Below, in pieces: positions 1 to 8,497 of a stretch of DNA of 15,462 nucleotides. Source of the DNA: Hyphomonadaceae bacterium UBA4763 (GTDB lineage Bacteria > Pseudomonadota > Alphaproteobacteria > Caulobacterales > Aquidulcibacteraceae); NCBI GenBank assembly GCA_002403455.1, contig DHHV01000005.1, forward strand, positions 1 through 15,462, read 5' to 3'. The translations under genes and the position numbers were made by a program. The notes under the pieces are model-generated. The model had not been told where the DNA came from. It made no database searches and worked only from the letters and a program-made list of their open reading frames with translations. Positions within the stretch are counted from its first letter, which is position 1; each line of letters opens with the position of its first letter.

Positions 1-2
1 CG

Positions 3-1073
3 ACCGAAGCGCCCGAGGCGATGGCGCCCGATGAAGAACCCTCCGCCGGCGCCGGCCCGGCGCGCGAGACCGCCGATCGCGACGCGCCCCGGCGGGAAAT
101 CTTGCGCGTGCAGGTGTTTTACGGCGCGGACCGGGTGTTAGAGAGCGACGCCGGCGGTGGGCTCGCCTATGGCGCCGAGCCGGCCGCGCAATTGTCCTAT
201 GGCTCGGTCGACGTCACCATCCCGCCCGTCCACAAACGCGGCAATCTGGAGCGGCCTTTGCGCATCTGGTCGGTGGAGCTGCCGGAAAATCCGCAGCGCC
301 ATATCGTCGTGAAAAGCTTTGCGCCGCTCTCCCAGCAAGATTTTCTGGCCGGCGTGCGGGCGCGCGTCGAGGACAGCCCCGGCAAGCAAGCCTTTGTCTT
401 TGTGCATGGCTTTAACACGCCTTTTGCCGATGCGGCGCGGCGCACGGCGCAATTGCACCATGATTTGGAATTTGACGGCGCGCCGGTGTTTTACTCCTGG
501 CCAAGTTTAGGCGAGCTCAATCCGTTGGCCTATGCGCGCGATGCGACGGCGGCCGATCGCACGGCGCCGAAGCTCGCGCAATTCTTGCAAACCTTGCGCG
601 AAGGGACCGGCGCGCAAAAAATCCACTTGATCGCGCATTCGATGGGCAACCGGGCCCTGGTGCAGGCGCTCGACCGGTTGGAGCGCAATGGGTTGGAGGA
701 CCAGGCGTTCCATCAGATCATGTTGTGCGCGCCCGATATCGACCGCGAAGTGTTTGCGGATTTGGCGGCGCGCATCGCGCCGGTCGCTCGCCAGATCACG
801 CTTTATGCGTCGAAGAATGACAAGGCTTTGCAGGCGTCGAAGAGCTTTAACGGCTTTCCGCGCGCCGGCGACGCCGCGCCGGAACCGGTGGTGACGAGCG
901 GCATTGTGACGATCGACGCATCGGCGGTAACGACCGATTTGTTCGGCTTTAACCACGATTTCTTCGCCGATGAGCGCAGCGTGCTGGAAGATATCGGCCG
1001 GGTGATCGCGACCGGCGCGCGACCCGAAGCGCGGGATTTGCGCTTGCGCGGCGCGTGGTGGTCCATCGAGTAA
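3..1073 (+). CDS. DUF900-type alpha/beta hydrolase, 5' partial
   Basis: Serine alpha/beta hydrolase of the DUF900 (PF05990) type; the substrate is unknown. The reading frame is open to the left edge, so the true start probably lies outside the window. The first internal ATG is at 21, and residue numbers below count from it. The N-terminal part (about 1-25) is Ala/Pro/Glu-rich and looks like a linker, which also suggests a missing N-terminus, perhaps an export signal. Visible family marks are VFVHGFNT at 126-133 (oxyanion-hole strand), the nucleophile elbow AHSMG at 205-209 with Ser207, an acidic stretch CAPDIDRE at 236-243, and NHD at 311-313 with the likely catalytic His312. The gene ends in TAA, 6 bp before the end of the convergent DUF2339 gene, and no terminator is visible in that gap. 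The family call is fairly secure; the cellular role is open. Confidence 0.8.
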   Translation, partial: TEAPEAMAPDEEPSAGAGPARETADRDAPRREILRVQVFYGADRVLESDAGGGLAYGAEPAAQLSYGSVDVTIPPVHKRGNLERPLRIWSVELPENPQRHIVVKSFAPLSQQDFLAGVRARVEDSPGKQAFVFVHGFNTPFADAARRTAQLHHDLEFDGAPVFYSWPSLGELNPLAYARDATAADRTAPKLAQFLQTLREGTGAQKIHLIAHSMGNRALVQALDRLERNGLEDQAFHQIMLCAPDIDREVFADLAARIAPVARQITLYASKNDKALQASKSFNGFPRAGDAAPEPVVTSGIVTIDASAVTTDLFGFNHDFFADERSVLEDIGRVIATGARPEARDLRLRGAWWSIE

Positions 1074-1079
1074 GCGGGA

Positions 1080-3758
1080 TTAGGCGGGGGCGCGGGCCGG
1101 CGCCGGCAGCCGCCGCCAGGCCAACGCGATCGCCAGCGCGACAATGGCGATCGCCAGCATCGACAGCGGGCGCCAAATGCCGCCGATCGTCCAGACGTCG
1201 AGCGCAAAGCCTTTGACGATCACCGCAGCGAGAAGGCCAAAGCCCGCCCAGCGCAGGCTCGGGCGCGCGCGAAAGGCGCCCAGTCCGACCAGAACCAGCG
1301 CAAAGACGCCGCCGCCGGCTGAATAGGCCCACATTTCCGCCGCTTCGATCGCGCCGACATCGAGGAACGGCCGGTGAAAGACATGGCGGATGCTAAGCAG
1401 CGCCCACCAACCGAAAGCCAGCACGGCGCTCGCGCCCGCCGCATGGGCAAGCCGGCGCCGGCCTTGCGCGCGCGCCAGCAGCGCATAGCTCGCCATCGCC
1501 AGCCCGGGGATCGCATAGCCGACCAAAAGCGTGTTGAAGACCGGTGGGCCGGCGACGGGCGCGCCGCTCGCCCACGGATTGCCGCCGAACAGGGTAATGA
1601 GGTGGAACGCAAAGGCGGCGCCGAAAAACGCCAAGCGCTCGATCCAGATGGTGAGGCTGGCCTCCGGCGCGTTGAACCGCACGGCGAGCAGGCTGGCAAA
1701 GCCGACGACGCTGGCGATCTGCGCGCCGAACGGGGCGAAATGGGCGACGCCGCCGGTCGCCTGGCGGATCAGCAGCGCGATCCCGGTGGTGAGGATCGCC
1801 ATGGCGGCGATCTCGAGCGCTTTGGCGAGGCGGGCGCGGGGCGCTGAAAGCGGCGGCGAGGGCGGCCGGGCGACCAATTGCGCGGCGGTCCACAGGCCGG
1901 CGGCGGGCAGGCCATAGCGCAGCCATAAATCGTTGAACAACCGGCCGCCTTGCGGGGCGCGCTCGAACGCATCGGAAAAAAGGGTCAGGCGCAAGGCGAT
2001 GATGGCGGCGACAAGGCTCAAGGCGACCAACAAAGCCGGGATCTGAAACCGCCGCCACAGCCAAACGATCGCGATCGCCTCAATCGCCAACAGACTGGAA
2101 AGCCATAGCCGATCGGCGATGACCAACGCGGCAAGGCCCAAAGCGGCGACGGCGGCGAGCGCAAAGGCGGCGGATGGACCCTTGGCGGCGTCAAGGCCGA
2201 CGCGCTGGGCGATCCGGCCAAGCGCCAACACGGCCAGGGCGCCGAGCAGCAACGCCATCAAAGCGAGCGACAGGCTTTCGGCCTCCAGCCCGGTGACGCG
2301 GGCGTAAAAGCTCGCCAGCACGGCCAGCGGGCCAAAACCGGCGGCGGCGGCGAGAGCGGTGGGGCTCGCGGCGCGGGGCCAGACAGCGTAGGCGGCCAGA
2401 AACACCGCGACGCCCGAGGCGCAAAAGCCAAAAAAACTCGACAAAGGGGGGGCGTCGGGCGCGCCAATTTTGCGCAGCCATTCGGCTTCGGCGCCCAGAC
2501 TGCCGATCGTAGCGTCAGGCCAAGCGACATAGGCGCCAGCAGCGGCGAAGGCGATCGCGCCATAGGCGCAAAAGGCAAGACCGACCCGCCAGAAACTGGC
2601 GCCGAGCCCGAGCGCCACCGCGATCAAGGCGAGGATGGCGATTGGCCAGGCCGCGCCCGAGCCTTCGACCGCCAATAACAACGCGCCATAGCCGATGACG
2701 GTCTGCGCCAGCGCCGCCAAGGTTGGCGCGCGCGCCCAATGCCGCGGGCGAAGCGGCAAAGCGATGTTAAGGGGTTGGCGCGCATCGGGGCCGGCGAGAA
2801 AACCGGTCCAAGCCGCCGCTGCGATGGCGAAAAACGCGATCGGCAACCAATTGCTCAACGCGGTGTGGGCGTTCGCCGCGCCCGCAAACAGCCAGAAGGC
2901 CGAGCCCAACGCATTGATCCACAGGCCAAAGCGCCAAGCTTTCCAGGCGGTCAAGGCGCCGCCGATCGCCATCAGAACCGCCAGAAAGGCAAAAAGGCCG
3001 GCAAGGCTCGGCTGCTCGGCGGGCACGACCAGCGGCGCGATGAAGCCGCCGATCTGGCCGATCGCCGCCATGAGCGGGCCAAATCGCAGGCTGAGCGCCA
3101 GCGCGCCGAGGCTGACGCCGATCGCGCTGATCAAAACAAGCGGGGCGGGGAGGACTTTCCACAGCCAAAACCCCGCCAAAGCGGCCCCATAAAGCGTGAT
3201 GGCGCCGGCGCCGGCGAAAATCCCGGGCAAATGCCGGGTGGCGTCCGGGGACGGATCGCGCGCCTCTTTGCGCAAACGCCATTCGCCGAGGCCGAGCAAG
3301 GCGACCCCGGCGATGACGGCAAGGCCAAGCCGCACGCTGGGGCCCAGCAGGCCGCGCTCGGCTGCATAAGCGGCGAACAGCAGGCCAAACAAAGCGAGCG
3401 CAACGGCGCCGACCCAGACCAGCCAATTGCGGGCGATGAGGTTTTCCCAATCGATCGGCGGTTTGGCGTTGACCGGCGAGAACGCGGCGGATGGCGCCGC
3501 GCGGCGCTCCTCATCGCTCGCTGGCGCGGTCACCGCAGCAAGCGGCGCGGGGTCAAGGGCATGCCGCGGCGGCGGGGCGCTCGGCGCTGGGGCAGGCGCG
3601 ACGAGGGGCGCAGGCTTAGGCGATCGTCCGGCTTCGATGGCGAGGCGCAGCATGGCGATTTCGTGCGTCAAGGCTTGCTGGCGGACGAGGGCATAAATCG
3701 CCAGACCCAGCGGCGTCGCCCAAACGCCGATCGCCACCAAAACCGCCAGAACCCACAT
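1080..3758 (-). CDS. DUF2339 family polytopic membrane protein
   Basis: Large inner-membrane protein of 892 residues, in the usual range for DUF2339 (PF10101), a family without an established function. It opens with a hydrophobic segment (about 1-25), a short amphipathic stretch, and a Pro/Ala-rich linker (about 46-100). The conserved family entry follows: DWENLIARNWLVWVG at 103-117, a membrane helix, then YAAERGLLGPSVRL at 131-144. The rest is an almost unbroken series of hydrophobic helices, by eye well over fifteen. The ATG at 3758 is supported by GGAGGGG just upstream on the minus strand (about 3762-3768). It is divergent from transketolase across 202 bp and convergent with the DUF900 hydrolase. 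A 344-codon frame runs antisense to its N-terminal half and is judged a shadow of high-GC coding DNA. Confidence 0.88.
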   Translation of the reverse strand: MWVLAVLVAIGVWATPLGLAIYALVRQQALTHEIAMLRLAIEAGRSPKPAPLVAPAPAPSAPPPRHALDPAPLAAVTAPASDEERRAAPSAAFSPVNAKPPIDWENLIARNWLVWVGAVALALFGLLFAAYAAERGLLGPSVRLGLAVIAGVALLGLGEWRLRKEARDPSPDATRHLPGIFAGAGAITLYGAALAGFWLWKVLPAPLVLISAIGVSLGALALSLRFGPLMAAIGQIGGFIAPLVVPAEQPSLAGLFAFLAVLMAIGGALTAWKAWRFGLWINALGSAFWLFAGAANAHTALSNWLPIAFFAIAAAAWTGFLAGPDARQPLNIALPLRPRHWARAPTLAALAQTVIGYGALLLAVEGSGAAWPIAILALIAVALGLGASFWRVGLAFCAYGAIAFAAAGAYVAWPDATIGSLGAEAEWLRKIGAPDAPPLSSFFGFCASGVAVFLAAYAVWPRAASPTALAAAAGFGPLAVLASFYARVTGLEAESLSLALMALLLGALAVLALGRIAQRVGLDAAKGPSAAFALAAVAALGLAALVIADRLWLSSLLAIEAIAIVWLWRRFQIPALLVALSLVAAIIALRLTLFSDAFERAPQGGRLFNDLWLRYGLPAAGLWTAAQLVARPPSPPLSAPRARLAKALEIAAMAILTTGIALLIRQATGGVAHFAPFGAQIASVVGFASLLAVRFNAPEASLTIWIERLAFFGAAFAFHLITLFGGNPWASGAPVAGPPVFNTLLVGYAIPGLAMASYALLARAQGRRRLAHAAGASAVLAFGWWALLSIRHVFHRPFLDVGAIEAAEMWAYSAGGGVFALVLVGLGAFRARPSLRWAGFGLLAAVIVKGFALDVWTIGGIWRPLSMLAIAIVALAIALAWRRLPAPARAPA

Positions 3759-3960
3759 TCACCCCTCCATTGACGCAAGCTGTAGGTCAAAAACGGTTGA
3801 CGCGATAGCGTTCCCGATGACGGCTCGCCATGCGCCATGCGACAGAACGGAGCGTTGACCGAACAGGCGCGTGGTTGTTGATTTTGCGGCGCGGAGCGCG
3901 CATGCGGCGTGCTTGATTTTCCTGTCCCCTGTTTGAAACGCCGTCGGAGTTTGCCCGTTC
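3759..3960. promoter_or_regulatory. Divergent intergenic region between DUF2339 and tkt
   Basis: The 202 bp between two divergent starts must hold promoters for both genes, but I could not pick a convincing -35/-10 pair for either. It contains a perfect direct repeat of TTGATTTT at 3878-3885 and 3913-3920, 35 bp apart start to start, on the tkt side. There are also several GC-rich self-complementary patches, including GCGCATGCG near 3898-3906. The tkt ribosome-binding site is probably GGAG at 3946-3949. Confidence 0.4.
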
Positions 3961-5955
3961 ATGCCTATTCATCCGCGCCATCGCGATTTGGCCAATTCCT
4001 TGCGGTTTTTGGCGATCGACGCGGTCGAGCGCGCCAAATCCGGTCACCCCGGCATGCCGATGGGCATGGCGGATGTGGCGACGGTCTTGTTTTCCCAGCA
4101 TTTGCGGTTTGATCCGGCAGCGCCCGATTGGCCGGACCGCGATCGCTTTGTGCTGTCGGCCGGGCATGGCTCGATGCTGCTTTATGGGCTTTTGCATCTG
4201 ACCGGCTATGAGGGGATGACGCTGGAGGATTTGAAGGCGTTCCGGCAATGGGGCTCGCCGGCCGCCGGGCACCCGGAATATGGCCACGCGCCAGGCATCG
4301 AAACGACGACGGGACCCTTGGGCCAAGGGCTCGCAACGGCGGTCGGCATGGCGCTCGCCGAGCGCCTGCTGGCGGCGCGGTTTGGGGCCGACCTGGTTGA
4401 TCACCGCACCTTTGTGCTCGCCTCCGACGGCGATCTGATGGAGGGGATTGCGCAAGAAGCGATTTCCTTGGCGGGGCATTTGCAGCTGAACCGCTTGATC
4501 GTGTTGTGGGACGATAATGCGATCTCGATCGATGGCGCGACGGCGCTGTCCGACTCAACCGACCAATTGGCGCGCTTTGCGGCGTGCGGCTGGCGGGCCG
4601 AGCGGATCGATGGCCATGACCCGGCGGCAATCGATGCGGCGTTGACGCGCGCCGCCGGCTCCGACCGGCCGAGCCTGATCGCTTGCCGCACGACGATCGG
4701 CTATGGCGCGCCGACCAAAGCCGGCTCCGCCGAGGCGCATGGCGCGCCGTTGGGCGCGACGGAGATCGCCGGCGCGCGCGCCGCTTTGGGCTGGACCCAT
4801 GCGCCGTTTGAGATTCCCGAAGATCTGCGCGCCGACTGGGCGGCGATCGGCGCGCGCGGCAAAACCCAGCGGCAAGATTGGGAGCGCCGCGCCGCGACCC
4901 ATCCCCTGGGGCGCGCCTTTGCGGAGATGTTGGCCGGCGATGCATCGCGCGTCGTGACCGAAAAACTGACGGCGCTGGCGCGCGACTGGGCAAGCGCGCC
5001 GAAATCGGACGCCACCCGCAAATGGTCGGGCGCGACGCTCGATGCGATCGCCCCTTTGGCGCCCGAGTTGATCGGCGGCTCGGCGGATTTAACCGGCTCG
5101 AACAATACCCTGGCCAAGGGCATGGGGCCGATCGCGGCGCCCGATTATACCGGCCGCTATATGCATTGGGGCATTCGCGAGCATGCCATGGCCGCCGCCA
5201 TGAACGGCATGGCGCTGCATGGCGGGATTGTTCCTTACGCGGGCACGTTCTTGGTGTTCGCCGATTATTGCCGGCCGGCGATCCGGCTGGCGGCGCTGAT
5301 GAAGCAGCGCGTCGTGCATGTCATGACGCATGATTCGATCGGGCTCGGCGAAGACGGTCCCACCCATCAGCCGATCGAGCATTTGGCGAGCTTGCGGGCG
5401 ATCCCGAATGTGGCGGTGTTTCGCCCCTGCGATGCGGTCGAAACCGCCGAATGCTGGGCGGCGGCGCTGGCGCGGCGCGATGGGCCGAGCGTCATCGCGC
5501 TGACCCGTCAGAAAACCACGCCGGCGCGCGGCGCGATTGGGGTCGGCGCCGAGGTTAATCGCAGCGCGCGGGGGGGCTATGAATTATGCGGGCCGCTGGA
5601 CAGCGGGGCGGCGGCGCAGGTGACGCTGATCGCGACGGGCTCGGAAATGGGGCTGGCGATCGAGGCGCGCCGCCTCTTGGCCGATCAAGGCATTGCTGCG
5701 CGGATTGTCTCGATGCCCTGCTGGTTGTTGTTCGAGCGCCAGGATGCAGCCTATCAACAAGCCGTGTTGGGCGATGCGCCGCGACTGGCGATCGAGGCGG
5801 CTTCGCCTTTTGGCTGGGAGCGCTGGACGGGTCCGCGCGGCGGTTTCGTGGGCTTGCGCGATTTTGGCGCCTCGGCCCCGTTCGAAGAGCTTTATCAACG
5901 CTTTGGCCTCACAGCGGCGGCGGTGGTCGCGGCGGCGATTGCGTTGGTCAGATAG
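3961..5955 (+). CDS. tkt: Transketolase
   Basis: Thiamine-diphosphate enzyme that moves two-carbon ketol units between sugar phosphates in the non-oxidative pentose phosphate pathway. It supplies ribose-5-phosphate and erythrose-4-phosphate in the cytoplasm. At 664 residues it has the standard length and all three domains. Visible marks are SGHPG at 27-31, the cofactor segment GPLGQG at 118-123, the metal/ThDP motif SDGDLMEG at 155-162 closed by DDN at 184-186, and the activating glutamate in WGIREHAM (Glu407). The substrate loop THDSIGLGEDGPTHQP spans 456-471 and the C-terminal domain begins near 535. The ATG at 3961 is preceded by GGAG at 3946-3949 and gives the usual family N-terminus. The gene stops 2 bp before the end of the convergent yciB, so the two transcripts probably overlap. 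No key residue appears to be missing. Confidence 0.97.
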   Translation: MPIHPRHRDLANSLRFLAIDAVERAKSGHPGMPMGMADVATVLFSQHLRFDPAAPDWPDRDRFVLSAGHGSMLLYGLLHLTGYEGMTLEDLKAFRQWGSPAAGHPEYGHAPGIETTTGPLGQGLATAVGMALAERLLAARFGADLVDHRTFVLASDGDLMEGIAQEAISLAGHLQLNRLIVLWDDNAISIDGATALSDSTDQLARFAACGWRAERIDGHDPAAIDAALTRAAGSDRPSLIACRTTIGYGAPTKAGSAEAHGAPLGATEIAGARAALGWTHAPFEIPEDLRADWAAIGARGKTQRQDWERRAATHPLGRAFAEMLAGDASRVVTEKLTALARDWASAPKSDATRKWSGATLDAIAPLAPELIGGSADLTGSNNTLAKGMGPIAAPDYTGRYMHWGIREHAMAAAMNGMALHGGIVPYAGTFLVFADYCRPAIRLAALMKQRVVHVMTHDSIGLGEDGPTHQPIEHLASLRAIPNVAVFRPCDAVETAECWAAALARRDGPSVIALTRQKTTPARGAIGVGAEVNRSARGGYELCGPLDSGAAAQVTLIATGSEMGLAIEARRLLADQGIAARIVSMPCWLLFERQDAAYQQAVLGDAPRLAIEAASPFGWERWTGPRGGFVGLRDFGASAPFEELYQRFGLTAAAVVAAAIALVR

Positions 5956-5957
5956 GG

Positions 5958-6617
5958 CTACGCCTTCGCGGGCGCGCCGGGATAATCGGCATTGGTCTTG
6001 CCGTTCCATCTCAAGGTCAACGGCGTATTGGCCAGCGCAAACACCAAGAAAAAGCCAATCCCGGCGACCAGGCGGAAGTTCACCCAAAATGCTTCGCTCT
6101 GTGTGCGCCAGACAACCTCATTCACAACCGCCATGAATACAAAAAACCCGACCCAGCGCAGCGCCAACACGTCCCAGATCCGATCGGGGAAGGTGAACAA
6201 ACTGCCAAACAGCATTTTCCACAAATTGCGTTTGAGGAGGATCGAGCCGATCACCGCCAGCGACATCAGCGCATAATAAGCGGTCGGCTTCATTTTGATC
6301 AGCGATGAATCCTTCAAGACGAAGGTGAGGCTGCCAAAAATCAGGACGAGAACGCCGGTAAACAACAACATCGGCGGCACGCGCTTTTCGCGCAGCCAAT
6401 TGGCGGCGATGGCGGCAAAGGTCGAGGCCATGAACAAACCCGTCGCCCAGTAAATGGCCGTGTCAGGCGCCAGCCGGTTGGCGACATTATAGGCGATGGC
6501 GAAAACCGCGATCGGGCCAAGATCGATGATCATCCGCGCGCCTTGGCCCAAGGTCTCTTTGGCGCTGGGATTGGCGGATTGTTGAGCGGTTTTGTCGATT
6601 TCGGGACTGGCGGTCAT
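5958..6617 (-). CDS. yciB: Septation protein A / inner membrane-spanning protein YciB (IspZ)
   Basis: Polytopic inner-membrane protein of the YciB/IspZ family (PF04279), linked in other bacteria to cell-envelope integrity, elongation and septation. The 219-residue reading has a polar N-terminus (1-28) and then about five membrane helices. Family marks are LGPIAVFAIAYN at 33-44, the KPTAYY stretch at 110-115, and the signature RWVGFFVFMAVVNEVVW at 154-170 followed by SEAFWVNFR at 174-182. I chose ATG 6617 because GGAG (about 6625-6628, minus) sits 7 nt upstream. An in-frame TTG at 6635 would add six residues but has no comparable site. The gene is tail-to-tail with tkt (2-bp gap) and divergent from pheA (65 bp). 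Confidence 0.93.
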   Translation of the reverse strand: MTASPEIDKTAQQSANPSAKETLGQGARMIIDLGPIAVFAIAYNVANRLAPDTAIYWATGLFMASTFAAIAANWLREKRVPPMLLFTGVLVLIFGSLTFVLKDSSLIKMKPTAYYALMSLAVIGSILLKRNLWKMLFGSLFTFPDRIWDVLALRWVGFFVFMAVVNEVVWRTQSEAFWVNFRLVAGIGFFLVFALANTPLTLRWNGKTNADYPGAPAKA

Positions 6618-6682
6618 CACGCAACTCCGCAACAAGCAGGCGCCGCAGGCGCGCCGCTTTTATTCATGATCAAGGGTGAAGT

Positions 6683-7537
6683 ATGAGTTCGACATCGCAG
6701 GGCAAGGTCGCGTTCCAAGGCGAACTGGGCGCTTATAGTCAAGCGGCTTGCGCAAAGCTCGCGCCCGATCTCGCGCCGCAGCCATGCGCGACGTTCGAAG
6801 ACGTTTTTGCGCTCGCGCAAAGCGGCGAAGCGGCCTGCGCCGTTTTGCCGGTCGAAAACTCGCTGGCGGGGCGCGTGGCGGACGTGCATCATTTGCTGCC
6901 GGATGCGGGGCTCGCGATCACGGCTGAATATTTCATGCCGATCCGCCATCAATTGCTGGCCCCGCGCGGATCAAGCCTTGGGACGTTGAAACGCGTGCGC
7001 AGCCACCCGATGGCGCTGGGCCAATGCCGGCTCGAAATGCGTCGCTTGGGGTTGCAGATGGTCTCGGCGTCCGACACGGCCGGCGCGGCGCGCGAGATCG
7101 CCGAGCTCAATGACCCAACCGAAGGCGCGCTCGCCTCGGCTTTGGCGGGGCAAATCTACGGGCTCGCGGTGGTAAAAGCTGATATCGCGGACGCCGCGCA
7201 CAATACGACGCGGTTTTTGCGGTTGGAAAAGTCCCTGGCGAGCCCTGATTTCATGCAACCGGCGTTGACGAGCATTGTCTTCACGGTGCGCAATGTGCCG
7301 GCCGCGCTCTACAAGGCGTTGGGCGGGCTTGCGACAAATGGCGTCAATATTTTGCGCATCGAGAGCCATCAATCACATGGATTTCGCGTCGCGCGGTTTT
7401 TTGTTGATATCGATGGACGCCCGGAAGCGCGCAATGTCGCGCTCGCTTTGGACGAATTGCGGTTTTTCTCCAGCGAATTCAATATATTGGGTGTCTATCC
7501 GGCTGATCCCTATCGCGTCGGCGAATTACGCGGCTAA
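6683..7537 (+). CDS. pheA: Prephenate dehydratase (stand-alone, with ACT domain)
   Basis: Converts prephenate to phenylpyruvate, the committed step to phenylalanine. The 284-residue protein has the dehydratase domain (about 7-182) and a C-terminal ACT regulatory domain (about 196-275), with no fused chorismate mutase. Seen marks are VAFQGELGAYSQ at 9-20, the LPVENS motif at 55-60, IRHQLLA at 87-93, VRSHPMALGQC at 105-115, and the catalytic HNTTRF at 173-178. In the ACT domain the phenylalanine-binding motifs known from E. coli PheA as GALV and ESRP read here as AALY (207-210) and ESHQ (227-230). The ATG at 6683 follows AAGGGTGA (6672-6679). A six-codon frame from ATG 6666 ends in a TGA that overlaps this start codon. 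Feedback control by phenylalanine is expected for the family but not shown. Confidence 0.95.
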   Translation: MSSTSQGKVAFQGELGAYSQAACAKLAPDLAPQPCATFEDVFALAQSGEAACAVLPVENSLAGRVADVHHLLPDAGLAITAEYFMPIRHQLLAPRGSSLGTLKRVRSHPMALGQCRLEMRRLGLQMVSASDTAGAAREIAELNDPTEGALASALAGQIYGLAVVKADIADAAHNTTRFLRLEKSLASPDFMQPALTSIVFTVRNVPAALYKALGGLATNGVNILRIESHQSHGFRVARFFVDIDGRPEARNVALALDELRFFSSEFNILGVYPADPYRVGELRG

Positions 7538-7814
7538 GGCGCCAAGGCGGCCGCAGTTTCAACCAAAGCCTCATAGACTTCGGCCTCGATTACTTCGCCG
7601 TAACCTGATCACCCAAGCTTCAATGGATTGTTATTCGCCCAAGCGCGGCCAGGCGCCATATAACGATCGTGGCCAGCGACGCCGATCCGGCGCCGCTAAA
7701 ACCGCCGGGACGTCAGCATCCCCCTCCCTCCCCCCCTCGCTGGCGTTCCGGCGGGCCCGTTTTTGGGGCCACGCCCTTTTAAGGCATAGATCGTCAGAAC
7801 ACGGAGTATCGGCG
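7538..7814. other. Non-coding stretch between pheA and the first YHS gene
   Basis: 277 bp with no convincing gene. A frame is open through most of it in register with the downstream YHS gene, but it is Arg/Pro-rich with no family look and arises from out-of-frame reading of pheA. The region holds a pyrimidine-rich run near 7720-7738, a possible hairpin terminator at 7742-7780, and the YHS ribosome-binding site GGAG at 7803-7806. I could not define a promoter. Confidence 0.5.
7742..7780 (+). terminator. Possible weak intrinsic terminator downstream of pheA
   Basis: GGCGT at 7742-7746 can pair with ACGCC at 7771-7775. Inside this, GCCC at 7755-7758 can pair with GGGC at 7766-7769 across a T-rich loop. 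A TTTT run follows at 7777-7780. The stem is interrupted by an asymmetric bulge, and the element lies about 200 bp past the pheA stop, so this is tentative. Confidence 0.3.
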
Positions 7815-8339
7815 ATGACCAATTTGTTTAAAGCTTTTGCGGCGTCTGCAATCTTGGCGAGCGCCGGCTTTGTCGCAATCGAACCGGCCTTTGCGCAAAA
7901 GGCTCCAATCTACCTGAAAAAAGGCGAAACGGCCGCCGTTGGCGGTTATGACACGGTGTCATATTTTGCCGGGGCCGCGCCGGTAAAAGGGTCGACTCAA
8001 TTCTCGACGCAATATCAAGGCGCGACCTTCTTGTTCTCGTCGCAAGCCAATCTCGACGCGTTTAAGGCCTCGCCGGCGAAATACGCCCCGCAATATGGCG
8101 GCTATTGCGCCTATGCGGTGGCAAATGGCCAGACCGCCGCAGGCGATCCGCTGGCTTATACCTTGCACAATGGCAAGCTCTATTTGAACCTCAACCAATC
8201 GATCTCGACGAAGTGGAAAAAAGACATTCCGGGCTATGTCGCCAAGGGCGATTCCAATTGGCCCCGCGTGTTGGGCGCGACCCCGGCGCGCCAAACCTCC
8301 GCCCCGGCCTCGGGCGGCTTTGGCGGCGGCGGGTCGTAA
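7815..8339 (+). CDS. Exported YHS domain protein (first of a pair)
   Basis: Small secreted or periplasmic protein of 174 residues, related to the YHS-domain proteins often found with metal handling; the exact function is unknown. A Sec-type signal peptide covers about 1-27, with a likely cut after AFA. The mature part has GGYDTVSYF at 43-51, then FLFSSQANLDAF at 72-83, and the family core YGGYCAYAV at 94-102 with Cys98. DPLAYTLHNGKLYLNLN at 111-127 and WKKDIPGYVAKGDSNWP at 134-150 follow. The C-terminus is a Ser/Gly tail (about 162-174). The start is the ATG at 7815 with GGAG at 7803-7806, and it places the signal peptide correctly. A strong intrinsic terminator follows at 8376-8414, so it is probably transcribed separately from the second copy. 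Confidence 0.88.
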   Translation: MTNLFKAFAASAILASAGFVAIEPAFAQKAPIYLKKGETAAVGGYDTVSYFAGAAPVKGSTQFSTQYQGATFLFSSQANLDAFKASPAKYAPQYGGYCAYAVANGQTAAGDPLAYTLHNGKLYLNLNQSISTKWKKDIPGYVAKGDSNWPRVLGATPARQTSAPASGGFGGGGS

Positions 8340-8375
8340 GTCGCCCTACGACCAAGTAAAATACGCGTGATGTTG

Positions 8376-8414
8376 GCGCCCGTCTTCGTGATCGAAGGCG
8401 GGCGCTGTCGTTTT
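8376..8414 (+). terminator. Intrinsic terminator between the two YHS genes
   Basis: A 13-bp stem, GCGCCCGTCTTCG at 8376-8388 against CGAAGGCGGGCGC at 8393-8405, has a four-base loop (TGAT) and one G-T wobble. TGTCGTTTT follows, with the T run at 8411-8414. This is the strongest plus-strand terminator in the window. It sits 37 bp past the stop of the first YHS gene and would insulate it from the second. Confidence 0.8.
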
Positions 8415-8497
8415 CCCGATGTTTACCGAGATCGCAGATGATGCGGTGTTGGCGCGGTGACGCGCTGCATTACGGCGCATGGTTTCAGGAGTCTGCG

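Noticed and set aside
2739..3773. 344-codon plus-strand open frame antisense to the DUF2339 N-terminal half
   Set aside because: Composition is Arg/Gly/Gln-rich with no domain, and the opposite strand has a convincing membrane protein and ribosome-binding site.
3787..3835. Possible general-stress (EcfG-type) promoter for DUF2339, GGAAC followed by CGTT on the minus strand
   Set aside because: The spacing is 14 nt, shorter than the roughly 16-17 nt I expect for that promoter class.
3759..3962. 67-codon minus-strand frame filling the tkt/DUF2339 gap, its TGA directly followed by the DUF2339 ATG
   Set aside because: Its ATG exists only because the tkt start lies in a CATG palindrome. It has no clear ribosome-binding site and no family features, so I treat the gap as regulatory DNA.
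6618..6635. TTG start at 6635 for yciB
   Set aside because: ATG 6617 has a GGAG site at proper spacing and the extra residues are not typical of the family.
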